From contig JBKBUF010000015.1 in NCBI GenBank assembly GCA_046290815.1, positions 48,127 through 112,126 on the forward strand: a stretch of 64,000 bases of DNA, in the 5' to 3' direction. This document shows, in pieces, positions 16,480-24,478 of this stretch (its first letter is position 1; every line of letters starts with the position of its first letter). The notes below the pieces were generated by a model. The model ran no database searches and was not told where the DNA came from. It saw only the letters and a program-made list of their open reading frames with translations. The translations under genes were made by a program, and so were the position numbers. The DNA is from JBKBUF01 sp046290815. GTDB taxonomy: Bacteria > Bacteroidota > Bacteroidia > Cytophagales > Cytophagaceae.

Positions 16480-17508
16480 ATGGCAAGTGTAAAAGAACAA
16501 AAGGCAAAAGTAAGTGGCTCATCCAAATTTTCAAAAGAGACTTATTTATTCTGGTATGAGAAAATGCAATTGCTGAGAAAATTTGAAGAGAAAGCAGGAC
16601 AATTATATGGTCAGCAGAAAATCAAAGGATTTTGCCATCTGTACATCGGCCAGGAAGCTTGTGCTTTAGGTGCAGTATCAGCATTGAAACCCGGCGATAA
16701 ATATATTACAGCATACAGAGATCACGGACAACCACTTGCACTTGGAACCCCTGCCGGAGCAGTAATGGCAGAATTGTATGGAAAAGTAACAGGCTGTTCT
16801 AAAGGTAAAGGCGGTTCAATGCACATTTTTGATAAAGAAAGAGGATTTGCAGGTGGGCACGGGATTGTAGGTGGTCAGATTCCTCTTGGAGCAGGAATGG
16901 CTTTTGCAGAAAAGTATAATGGAACTGATAATCTTTGTATTTGTTATATGGGGGATGGTGCCGTAAGACAGGGCGCATTTCATGAAACCCTGAATATGGC
17001 AATGACCTGGAAGCTGCCTGTAATTTTTGTGATTGAAAACAATGGCTACGCGATGGGTACTTCAGTACAAAGAACCAGTAATGTTACAGAACTTTATAAG
17101 CTGGGAGAGGCATACGACATGCCATCGGAGCCTGTTAATGCCATGAGTGTAGAAGATGTACATCTTGCAGTGGAAAGAGCGGCTGAAAGAGCAAGAAAAG
17201 GAGACGGTCCAACGTTACTGGAGTTCAGAACATACAGGTACAAAGGACACTCTATGTCCGATCCTGCAAAATACAGAACTAAAGAAGAACTGGAAGAATA
17301 CAAAGCACAGGATCCGATAGAGCAAGTAAGAGCAACTATATTAAAAAACAAGTTTGCTACTGAAGCAGATCTTGAGAAAATTGACAAAAAGATAAAAGAG
17401 GAAGTTGAAGCTTCTGTAAAATTTGCAGAAGAATCGCCATACCCAGATGCATCTGAAGCATATAAAGATGTATATGTTCAACAGGATTACCCATATATTA
17501 TAGAATAA
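16480..17508 (+). CDS. pdhA: Pyruvate dehydrogenase E1 component, alpha subunit
   Basis: 342 residues from the ATG at 16480 (MASVKEQK); an upstream ATG at 16438 would add 14 hydrophobic residues not expected in the family. It has the thiamine diphosphate motif GDGAVRQGAFHETLNMA...ENNGYAMGT and the phosphorylation-loop region YRYKGHSMSDPAKYR. With the beta subunit it decarboxylates pyruvate and reductively acetylates the E2 lipoyl domain. No E1 beta or E2 gene is adjacent; the next gene is a TPR protein, so subunits are split in this genome. A TTG/TAATTTCG pair upstream resembles a Bacteroidota promoter. Confidence 0.93.
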   Translation: MASVKEQKAKVSGSSKFSKETYLFWYEKMQLLRKFEEKAGQLYGQQKIKGFCHLYIGQEACALGAVSALKPGDKYITAYRDHGQPLALGTPAGAVMAELYGKVTGCSKGKGGSMHIFDKERGFAGGHGIVGGQIPLGAGMAFAEKYNGTDNLCICYMGDGAVRQGAFHETLNMAMTWKLPVIFVIENNGYAMGTSVQRTSNVTELYKLGEAYDMPSEPVNAMSVEDVHLAVERAAERARKGDGPTLLEFRTYRYKGHSMSDPAKYRTKEELEEYKAQDPIEQVRATILKNKFATEADLEKIDKKIKEEVEASVKFAEESPYPDASEAYKDVYVQQDYPYIIE

Positions 17509-17551
17509 CAGCCTTTCAAAAAATTTCAGAAGGGAAAAACCAAACTCAACA

Positions 17552-18259
17552 ATGGCAAAAACTAAAGACAGCAAGGGCAATGAATTGCTGGAGAGCCCTG
17601 AAGCGCTAGCGGAAAAATTAAGCAGAACAGAGGATTTCGTAAAAAGAAATAGAAATTTTTTACTTTATGCAATAGTTGGTATTGCCGTCGGAATCGGAGC
17701 ATTCCTTTTCCTGAGACATAACAATGAGCAGAAAAGTCTGGAGGCTCAGAATAAGATGTTTTCAGCAATATTACTTTTTGAACAGGATTCTTTGGACCTT
17801 GCATTAAACGGAACACCTCAGGGACCGGGATTTATCGAAATCGCAGAAGATTATAGTAGTACAAAAGCAGGAAACCTTGCGAAATTCTATGCTGGTGTAT
17901 CATACCTGAAAAAAGGAAGCTACCAGGAAGCAATAGATTACCTGAAAGATTTCTCATCAAACGATTTGTTATTACAAGGCAGAGCATACAGTCTTATCGG
18001 TGATGCCTACATGGAGCAAAAAGATTATGATAATGCTATAAACAATTATAAAAAAGCTGCCAACTACAAACCTACAGAGCAGTTCACACCACGTTATCTT
18101 ATTAAGCTTGCGCTGGCATATGAGTTTAACAATGACTATAAGTCAGCAGCCGAGCAGTATGGAAAAATTGTAGACGATTATCCAAAATCAGCAGACGCTA
18201 CAGAGGCAAGAAAGCAACAAGCAAGATTACAAGCCTTAGCCTCTGAAAACAACGAGTAA
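17552..18259 (+). CDS. Single-pass membrane TPR protein
   Basis: 235 residues. A charged cytosolic N-terminus (residues 1-35), one membrane helix (about 37-55, FLLYAIVGIAVGIGAFLFL), then TPR-like helices in the remaining part (YAGVSYLKKGSYQEAIDYL, YSLIGDAYMEQKDYDNAINNYKKA, ALAYEFNNDYKSAAEQYGKI). The arrangement resembles YfgM-like proteins that sit at the membrane and bind other envelope proteins, but no direct orthology is claimed. It starts 43 bases after pdhA and ends in an excellent terminator, so pdhA and this gene may form a unit. Confidence 0.85.
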   Translation: MAKTKDSKGNELLESPEALAEKLSRTEDFVKRNRNFLLYAIVGIAVGIGAFLFLRHNNEQKSLEAQNKMFSAILLFEQDSLDLALNGTPQGPGFIEIAEDYSSTKAGNLAKFYAGVSYLKKGSYQEAIDYLKDFSSNDLLLQGRAYSLIGDAYMEQKDYDNAINNYKKAANYKPTEQFTPRYLIKLALAYEFNNDYKSAAEQYGKIVDDYPKSADATEARKQQARLQALASENNE

Positions 18260-18274
18260 TTTTAGAAACATTTT

Positions 18275-18306
18275 AAAGGGATAAGGCGAAAGTCTTATCC
18301 CTTTTT
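18275..18306 (+). terminator. Intrinsic terminator before ribH
   Basis: Perfect 11-bp stem (AAAGGGATAAG / CTTATCCCTTT) with an 8-base loop and a run of T. It follows the TPR gene stop by 15 bases. The T-run ends only 2 bases before the first possible ribH start codon. Confidence 0.88.
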
Positions 18307-18308
18307 AC

Positions 18309-18797
18309 ATGTACCCTATGGCAACTTCACTTAAAAATCTCAGCTCATACTCTTCCAAAAACCTTTCTGATATTTCTCAAAAAAAATTCGGAATAGTAGT
18401 GGCGGAATGGAATTCAGAAATAACGGAAGCCTTATTGGCGGGAGCTTATGATACTCTTTTAAAGGAAGGAGCTTTAAAAGAAAATATAACAATTAAATCT
18501 GTTCCCGGAACATTTGAGTTGAGCCTGGGAGCACAATGGCTGGCATCCGACAAATCAATAGATGCAGTAATTGCAATAGGTTGTGTGATCCAGGGTGACA
18601 CAAAGCATTTTGATTTTATTTGTCAGGGTGTAACTTACGGCCTGACTGAGGTAGGATTAAAATTTAACAAGCCCGTGATTTTCGGTGTGCTTACTACCAA
18701 TAATCATCAGCAGGCTCTCGACAGGGCAGGTGGGAAGCATGGAAACAAAGGGGACGAGGCAGCAATTACAGCCATTAAAATGCTTGGATTTAATTAA
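18309..18797 (+). CDS. ribH: 6,7-dimethyl-8-ribityllumazine synthase
   Basis: 162 residues (159 from the in-frame ATG at 18318). It condenses the 5-amino-ribitylaminouracil with dihydroxybutanone phosphate in riboflavin synthesis. Visible motifs: EWNSEITEALLAGA, VPGTFELSLGAQWL, IGCVIQGDTKHFDFI (catalytic His) and FGVLTTNNHQQALDRAGG. Length is standard; the protein forms pentamers or icosahedra. It lies right after a terminator, so it either has a very short leader from a promoter hidden in the hairpin region or is expressed by read-through. Its stop codon is the first TAA of a heptamer repeat. Confidence 0.95.
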   Translation: MYPMATSLKNLSSYSSKNLSDISQKKFGIVVAEWNSEITEALLAGAYDTLLKEGALKENITIKSVPGTFELSLGAQWLASDKSIDAVIAIGCVIQGDTKHFDFICQGVTYGLTEVGLKFNKPVIFGVLTTNNHQQALDRAGGKHGNKGDEAAITAIKMLGFN

Positions 18798-18826
18798 GAA
18801 TTAAGAATTAAGAATTAAGAATTAAA
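18792..18826. repeat. AATTAAG heptamer run at the ribH stop
   Basis: Four exact AATTAAG copies and one variant. The ribH stop TAA (18795-18797) is inside the first copy. Confidence 0.9.
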
Positions 18827-18878
18827 TAAATAATATTTATATAAACTTTAAGCTTTAGCATTAAACTTGAAACTCCAT

Positions 18879-20210
18879 ATGAAAGTCTTAAAATTTGGCG
18901 GTACCTCGGTAGGAAAACCTGAAAGAATGCATTCGGTAGCGAAACTTATATCTGACAAGGATCAGAAGCTTGTAGTTTTGTCTGCAGTTTCGGGAACAAC
19001 CAACTCTCTTGTAGATATATCTGACAGACTTTTAAAGAAGGATATTGACGGAGCAAAAAAATCCATCGAGAATTTATTTAATCCTTACTATGATTTCATC
19101 AAAGCACTTTATTCCACACCTGATGGATTAAAGAAAGGTGAAGAAATAGTGAAAACTCACTATGAGTTTGTTACCTCACATGTAGGTAAAGAATTTACCG
19201 ATCGTGAGCAAAAAGTGTTACTTGCAGAAGGAGAACTGATTTCAACACAATTATTTCAGGAATACCTGAAGGAACAAGGTTATGATTCTATTCTGCTTCC
19301 TGCACTGGATTTTATGAAGATTGACGAAGACAATGAGCCGGTCCTATCTTATATTGAAGAAAAGTTGGGAGGTATTTTAAAGCAAAATTCAGGAAGACAT
19401 TTATATATCACTCAGGGTTTCATTTGCAGAAATCCTAAAGGGGAAATAGACAATCTTAAAAGAGGAGGAAGTGACTATACTGCAAGTCTTGTAGGAGCGG
19501 CGATAAGAGCTGAAGAGATCCAGATCTGGACAGACATTGATGGAATGCACAACAATGATCCCAGAATTGTTAAGAGAACCTTCCCTATCGCTGAACTGAC
19601 TTTTGATGAAGCAGCGGAGCTGGCTTACTTCGGAGCAAAAATTCTTCACCCTGCTACCATTTTCCCTGCAAGAAAATTTAATATTCCTGTAAGGTTATTA
19701 AATACAATGCAACCTGAAGCAAAGGGTACAGTGATTGCCAACAATACTACTGCAAAAGAAATTAAAGCAGTTGCTGCTAAAGATAATATCACTGCTATAA
19801 AAATCAAATCGAGCAGAATGTTGCTTGCCTATGGCTTCTTAAGAAAAGTATTTGAAATTTTCGAGAAGTATAAAACACCAATTGATATGATCACTACTTC
19901 TGAAGTAGCTGTATCATTAACCATTGACGATTGCAAAAACCTCGACAAGATAACTGAAGAGCTAAGAGAATTCTGCTATGTGGAAGTAGAACAGGAGCAA
20001 TCCATCATCTGCATAGTCGGAGACTTTGTAGCAGAGAAAAAAGGTATTGTAAGAAAGATATTTGATTGCCTTGACAATATTCCTGTAAGAATGATTTCTT
20101 ATGGCGGTAGCAAAAACAATATTTCTATTGTTGTTAAGACAGAACATAAAAATGAAACGCTTAATGCATTGAACGAAGGGTTGTTCTTTGCAGAAGCAGT
20201 ACATAATTAA
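18879..20210 (+). CDS. lysC: Aspartate kinase
   Basis: 443 residues from the ATG at 18879 (MKVLKFGGTSVG, the family start); a TTG 12 bases upstream is less likely. It phosphorylates aspartate as the first step to lysine, threonine and methionine. The kinase domain carries KFGGTSVG, LLAEGELISTQL, RGGSDYTASLVGAA and WTDIDGMHNNDPRIV. The C-terminal third (from about residue 300) forms two ACT-like regulatory modules (IKIKSSRML..., ICIVGDFVAEKKGI), so feedback inhibition is likely. It is monofunctional, without a homoserine dehydrogenase domain. The stop lies in a heptamer repeat. Confidence 0.94.
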   Translation: MKVLKFGGTSVGKPERMHSVAKLISDKDQKLVVLSAVSGTTNSLVDISDRLLKKDIDGAKKSIENLFNPYYDFIKALYSTPDGLKKGEEIVKTHYEFVTSHVGKEFTDREQKVLLAEGELISTQLFQEYLKEQGYDSILLPALDFMKIDEDNEPVLSYIEEKLGGILKQNSGRHLYITQGFICRNPKGEIDNLKRGGSDYTASLVGAAIRAEEIQIWTDIDGMHNNDPRIVKRTFPIAELTFDEAAELAYFGAKILHPATIFPARKFNIPVRLLNTMQPEAKGTVIANNTTAKEIKAVAAKDNITAIKIKSSRMLLAYGFLRKVFEIFEKYKTPIDMITTSEVAVSLTIDDCKNLDKITEELREFCYVEVEQEQSIICIVGDFVAEKKGIVRKIFDCLDNIPVRMISYGGSKNNISIVVKTEHKNETLNALNEGLFFAEAVHN

Positions 20211-20222
20211 GAATTAAGAATT
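20205..20222. repeat. AATTAAG heptamer run at the lysC stop
   Basis: About two and a half copies; the lysC stop TAA (20208-20210) lies in the first. Confidence 0.85.
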
Positions 20223-20236
20223 TTAAAATATCAAAA

Positions 20237-20287
20237 GACAAATCCCAAATAACAAACGGGATCATAGTTTGGAATTTGGGATTTGTC
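20237..20287. repeat. ACAAATCCCAAA inverted repeat between convergent genes
   Basis: Arms 20237-20257 and 20267-20287 match at 19 of 21 positions around a 9-base loop. It lies between the 3' ends of lysC and the LamG gene, so it could act as a bidirectional terminator. A second member of the same word family is at 24409-24464. Confidence 0.8.
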
Positions 20288-20297
20288 AATTTTATTT

Positions 20298-21935
20298 TCA
20301 CTCCACCACAACAGAGTACCGCTCTCTTATATTACCTTCTGAATCTTTAATTATAAGGATATAAAATCCAGCCTTACATTTGCTGATATTCATTTGATTT
20401 TCCCCTGATATACTAGAAGATGCCCTTCCTGAAACATCCAACAGTTCCGCATTAACTTTTTCTGAAAAATATATAATATCCTTAGCCGGATTAGGGAAAC
20501 TGATAATTTGTGATTGGTTGCTGAATAATGGTTGTTGCACGTCAGTCACTACATTTCCGATTTTGTATAAGCTGTCCACTTCAGCTATAGTCAAAACTTT
20601 ATTGTAAATGTGTATATCATCAATAGCTCCTGCAAAATGACGTTTTGGATCTTGAGCCCCTCCATTGTGATCGCTATATTGAGCTCCTATTGAAAGATCT
20701 GTGGTTGCTGAAACCGGAGTCAAATTGCCGGCAAATGTCCCGTTATAGGTTTGAATATTGTTTACATATACAATATGTCTGTTTTGATCTGATTTATTAA
20801 ATGCAAATACAACATGATACCAGTTGTCTGCCGCGTAACTTGCCACGTCAGAGGCACCATTAGTGTTTACATTTCTAACAGCAGTCAGGTTTTTATTGTT
20901 GTCCATAAACAAGCCAAATTGATCTGCATCGGCATTTCCATTCCATTTGGCAATAATTGCTTTCAGCCCTGTAGAAATGGATGATGGCTTGATCCATAAT
21001 GAAATTGAAAATGCATTCAGTTCATTTAAACTAATGGATGAATGGTGGGGAATTCTTATGTGACTGGTTGTTCCGTTGAACTGATAGGCAGAATTAGGGT
21101 TTCCAAACCTGTCTGTAGAAAGCGTAGCTCCGGAAACCAATCCATTGTTGTAGCCGGAGGCATCATCGTTAGCATTGCCGTTAAACTTATATCTTGAAAT
21201 CAATCCATTGTGTTGATTGGGATAATAAGGAGCTGGAGCATTGTATAATTGTTCAATTTCAACTCCAGTCAATACCCTGTTGAAAATTTTTAAATCATCA
21301 ATTATACCATTAAAATGCCTGATTTGTGTACCAAACCCAGATTGAGCACCTAACGTCAATTCTGTAACTGGAGTGGAAACATTATAGGTACCCCCAAATG
21401 TTGTGTTAATCGTGCGCACATTATTGACATAAACCTGGTGGCGGTTATTGTCCAATTTACTATAGGTGTAAACTACATGGCACCATTGACCTATTTGTAA
21501 AGAAGAATTATCTGATACTCCATTGTTGTTTACATTGCGTACTGCAGAAAATACTTTATCATTATTCAATGCAAATAAGAACTGATCGCTTGATCCTGCA
21601 CCTGTCCACCTGGCAAGAATAGCCTGTATTCCAGACAATGAATTCGGTTTTATCCAGACAGAAACAGTAATGGCGCTTGAAGAATTTAAATCAGTATTTA
21701 TAGTATAAGGAATTGTTATAAAAGCTGCACTACCATTAAAGTTGTAGGCATGATTTACATTTCCAAATCTATCTGAAGTCAAAGTTGCACCATTGACAGT
21801 AGCATGTTGCATAAATGCCTCATCGTTGGCGTTTCCGGCGTTAAAGCTATAGCTGGCAACTAATCCGTCATTTACTTGAGCATAAGCAGAAGCAATCAAT
21901 AAAAGGAAATACGGTAGTAGAAAAAGTTTTCTCAT
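20298..21935 (-). CDS. T9SS type A cargo protein with two LamG-like domains
   Basis: 545 residues from the ATG at 21935, which starts a clean signal peptide (MRKLFLLPYFLLLIASAYAQ); upstream ATGs only add an unneeded hydrophobic lead. Two concanavalin/LamG-3 domains follow, each opening with LVASYSFNAGNANDEA- or LISRYKFNGNANDDA-type text and ending with IDDLKIFNRVL / IDDIHIYNKVL. The C-terminal sorting domain contains ISFPNPAKDIIYF and ends YSVVVE. It is probably a surface glycan-binding protein. The two halves are paralogous, from internal duplication. A CCACCC-N5-GGGTAG site lies 66 bases upstream. Confidence 0.88.
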   Translation of the reverse strand: MRKLFLLPYFLLLIASAYAQVNDGLVASYSFNAGNANDEAFMQHATVNGATLTSDRFGNVNHAYNFNGSAAFITIPYTINTDLNSSSAITVSVWIKPNSLSGIQAILARWTGAGSSDQFLFALNNDKVFSAVRNVNNNGVSDNSSLQIGQWCHVVYTYSKLDNNRHQVYVNNVRTINTTFGGTYNVSTPVTELTLGAQSGFGTQIRHFNGIIDDLKIFNRVLTGVEIEQLYNAPAPYYPNQHNGLISRYKFNGNANDDASGYNNGLVSGATLSTDRFGNPNSAYQFNGTTSHIRIPHHSSISLNELNAFSISLWIKPSSISTGLKAIIAKWNGNADADQFGLFMDNNKNLTAVRNVNTNGASDVASYAADNWYHVVFAFNKSDQNRHIVYVNNIQTYNGTFAGNLTPVSATTDLSIGAQYSDHNGGAQDPKRHFAGAIDDIHIYNKVLTIAEVDSLYKIGNVVTDVQQPLFSNQSQIISFPNPAKDIIYFSEKVNAELLDVSGRASSSISGENQMNISKCKAGFYILIIKDSEGNIRERYSVVVE

Positions 21936-22000
21936 GTCCATCAGATTTAGGGTTATCATTAAATAAACCCCAATAATAATCATCAACACCTAATGGAGCC

Positions 22001-22017
22001 CCACCCTATCAGGGTAG
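22001..22017. promoter_or_regulatory. CCACCC-N5-GGGTAG imperfect palindrome, site 1
   Basis: Half-sites CCACCC and GGGTAG with spacer TATCA, between the response regulator stop and the LamG gene start. The same half-sites, spacing and orientation occur at 24359. A TACCC half-site resembles those of NarL-type regulators, so binding by the adjacent regulator is inferred. Confidence 0.55.
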
Positions 22018-22035
22018 TTTTTTTTCAAAAGTAAA

Positions 22036-22662
22036 TTAAATCCAACGATTTTTATTTGCCATTTCAATTGCATCTGCTTTATTGTTCACCTGCAATTTCT
22101 GGTATATATTTCTGATATGGAATTTTACAGTATCCTTTGTAATAAATAATAAGGTGGAAATATCAGCATAGCTTTTATTTTCAGATAACAAAGTTAATAC
22201 CTCAGTTTCCCTGTCAGTTAATGGTGTATTAAAGTTTCTATGAAATGATTCAACCACTTTTTTGGCAATGTTGCTGCTCATAGGAGCTCCACCACTAAAC
22301 GCATCTGTTATCGCATGCAGAATTCTTTTTTCTTCTGCACTCTTGCTTAAATAGCCTATAGCACCAGCACATAAAGCCTCAAACACAGTTTCGTTATCTT
22401 CAATAACAGTAATCATTAATATTAAAACTTCCGGAATAATTTTTTTAATTCTTTTTGTACCTTCCACACCATTAATTCCCGGGAGATCAATATCCATTAA
22501 AATCAGATGTGGCAGATCTTTTTGAATCTGGGGAATTGCATTCTCACAATTTGGGTATGTATTAATTACCAGGTAATCATCGGAATCTTTTAACAATAAT
22601 TCCAGAGATTCTCTTACCTCATTGTTATCTTCAATTATTACTATCCGTTTAATATTATGCAT
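22036..22662 (-). CDS. NarL/LuxR-family response regulator
   Basis: 208 residues. Receiver: acidic pair in IIEDNNEV, phospho-acceptor Asp57 in LILMDIDLPG, Lys107 in YLSKSAEEKR. DNA-binding domain at about 148-205: LTDRETEVLTLLSENKSYADI and TKDTVKFHIRNIYQKLQV. It should regulate transcription once phosphorylated by the kinase encoded just upstream, whose 3' end overlaps this start by 8 bases. Paired palindromes around the locus are its likely sites. Confidence 0.94.
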   Translation of the reverse strand: MHNIKRIVIIEDNNEVRESLELLLKDSDDYLVINTYPNCENAIPQIQKDLPHLILMDIDLPGINGVEGTKRIKKIIPEVLILMITVIEDNETVFEALCAGAIGYLSKSAEEKRILHAITDAFSGGAPMSSNIAKKVVESFHRNFNTPLTDRETEVLTLLSENKSYADISTLLFITKDTVKFHIRNIYQKLQVNNKADAIEMANKNRWI

Positions 22663-24265
22663 GCATTATAAGTTTTAAATTACAATGCAGTTCTACTTTA
22701 ACACCACCACCTAATGTAGCTATTATTTCAGCGTCAGCACCTATTTCCCGGGCACGTTGCTTTACATAGTATAAGCCTCTTGCCGATTTCTGCTTATAAG
22801 GATCAAATCCGGAACCATCATCACTAACCCACATCTTAAGAGTGTTGTTGTCGAAAGTAACACCAAACTCTACCGTTTTGCAGGAGCTATGCTTTGCAGC
22901 ATTACCCATCACTTCCTTAAATATGAAAATGAGTTGCCGGCTCCAAAAAGGTGGTAACTTGGCAGACTTTTCAATCATCTGAATGCGTGTTACAAAATCA
23001 ATAGAAAGACTATCAAAAAGATCTTCTCCGAAATCTTTTAAATACGAAACCACTGAGTGCAGGTAATCACTGTTTTTATCAATTGCCCATATGAAATCTC
23101 TAAAAGTATCATTTACCTTTTGGGCATTATCTTTAATAGAACTTGCAACAAGCTTAAGTTTAGCATTATTTTTTAAATCTCCATCAAGCAACCTACTTTT
23201 CATTGATATAGAAGCCAGTCGGTTACCTAATTCATCATGAAAATCTCTTGCTATCTTTTTTCTCATTTCTTCGAGCTTGCCTTCTAAGTTTAATTTATCT
23301 TCCTTATTAATCATTGTAATTAATAACTGAGGCCTTTCTTTGGTTATAATTTTATGAACAGTGCATTCAGCTATTAATCTTTTACCATTAATAGTTTTAA
23401 ATTCAAACTCGGGCCTTTGCTCCTTGCTAAAAGGATTAGAAAGAAATTGTACAAACGAAGTATTTATACCAAATAAATAGTCAGAAAATTTGTTCCCTAA
23501 AAGTTGTTCCGGCTTATAGCCTGTCTGAACAGTTACAGCGGGATTAACATAGCTTAAAATACCTTCAGAATTGATAATTAATACCATCTCCTCAATGTTA
23601 TCAAGAAGCAAATTGTGTTTTTCTTCCAATTCAGCTTTCAATTGACTAACATACTTTTCACTATTTATAAGCTTTTCAGTGATATTATTAATAAAAAATT
23701 CATACAACAATATCAGAAGTGCAACATTTACGACTAACATCCCTCTTTTAATATAATAAGCGGTATGGCTTACATTTTCAAGTCCTTCTTTAAGCGGCAA
23801 AATATTTAACCTTTCTATAATATAGAACCCCAAAAATGTCAATGAAATAATCAATGTCCAGACAATTGTATTTGCAAAATTTAGTAGCATATATGCAATT
23901 ACTGGAACAAATAACATTGCCTGCAGATCAAGAGAGTAAATTCCTCCGGTGTGATATGCCCCAGTCAAAGAAGCCATATAAGTTAAAAAACACACCGCTT
24001 GTGCCGGCACTATAACATTCGCCCTGTAATACAAATATGCCAACATAATAATTGCAATTATGCCATTCATAAGTAATATGGCAGTATTTGTATTAAAAGG
24101 TTTTATAGCGTAATTAAATAGTCCCATAATGAAGCTGAGTGAACCGGATATCAGAATACAAATAATCAGGAATGATACCTTGCGCTCAAGAATTAAATCA
24201 TACCTCAATTCGGGAGGATGGAAGTAACCGGTAATTTTAAATAATAGTGACTGATTTTTTATCAT
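22655..24265 (-). CDS. Membrane sensor histidine kinase with PAS domain (HisKA_3 type)
   Basis: 536 residues. Six or so membrane helices fill residues 30-195, a short coiled-coil linker (200-220) leads to a PAS domain (about 215-325, IINSEGILSYVNPAV), then the dimerisation helix with phospho-acceptor His343 in ARDFHDELGNRLAS. The ATPase domain has N455 in KEVMGNAAKHS, DDGSGFDP and a GLYYVKQRA lid. The HisKA_3 class pairs with NarL-type regulators, and such a gene follows with an 8-base overlap. The membrane domain is not a known sensor that I can name. The ligand is unknown. Confidence 0.93.
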   Translation of the reverse strand: MIKNQSLLFKITGYFHPPELRYDLILERKVSFLIICILISGSLSFIMGLFNYAIKPFNTNTAILLMNGIIAIIMLAYLYYRANVIVPAQAVCFLTYMASLTGAYHTGGIYSLDLQAMLFVPVIAYMLLNFANTIVWTLIISLTFLGFYIIERLNILPLKEGLENVSHTAYYIKRGMLVVNVALLILLYEFFINNITEKLINSEKYVSQLKAELEEKHNLLLDNIEEMVLIINSEGILSYVNPAVTVQTGYKPEQLLGNKFSDYLFGINTSFVQFLSNPFSKEQRPEFEFKTINGKRLIAECTVHKIITKERPQLLITMINKEDKLNLEGKLEEMRKKIARDFHDELGNRLASISMKSRLLDGDLKNNAKLKLVASSIKDNAQKVNDTFRDFIWAIDKNSDYLHSVVSYLKDFGEDLFDSLSIDFVTRIQMIEKSAKLPPFWSRQLIFIFKEVMGNAAKHSSCKTVEFGVTFDNNTLKMWVSDDGSGFDPYKQKSARGLYYVKQRAREIGADAEIIATLGGGVKVELHCNLKLIMHA

Positions 24266-24358
24266 GTATACTTTAACTTTTTTAAATCAGATTATACTAT
24301 TGAATCTACCATATAAAAAATAATATTTACAAAATATGTAAATCTGCAAAAAATAAAA

Positions 24359-24375
24359 CCACCCCTTTCGGGTAG
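24359..24375. promoter_or_regulatory. CCACCC-N5-GGGTAG imperfect palindrome, site 2
   Basis: Same half-sites as site 1, spacer CTTTC, 94 bases upstream of the histidine kinase start. On the minus strand a TATTTTTTGC sequence, close to the Bacteroidota -7 element, follows 3 bases after the site, so autoregulation of the kinase/regulator operon is plausible. Confidence 0.55.
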
Positions 24376-24408
24376 GGAAACTGACACAATAACAAAATCC
24401 AATTCCAG

Positions 24409-24464
24409 ATAACAAATCCCAAAATCCAAGCTAAGACCTTAGTTTGAAATTTGGGATTTGTTAT
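24409..24464. repeat. Long inverted repeat containing ACAAATCCCAAA
   Basis: Arms 24409-24435 and 24438-24464 match at 24 of 27 positions with a 2-base centre. It lies just downstream of the FecR-like gene stop. No clean T-run follows on either strand. It shares its outer 12-base word with the element at 20237-20287, so they belong to one interspersed palindrome family. Confidence 0.85.
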
Positions 24465-24478
24465 TTGAAATTTGCTTT

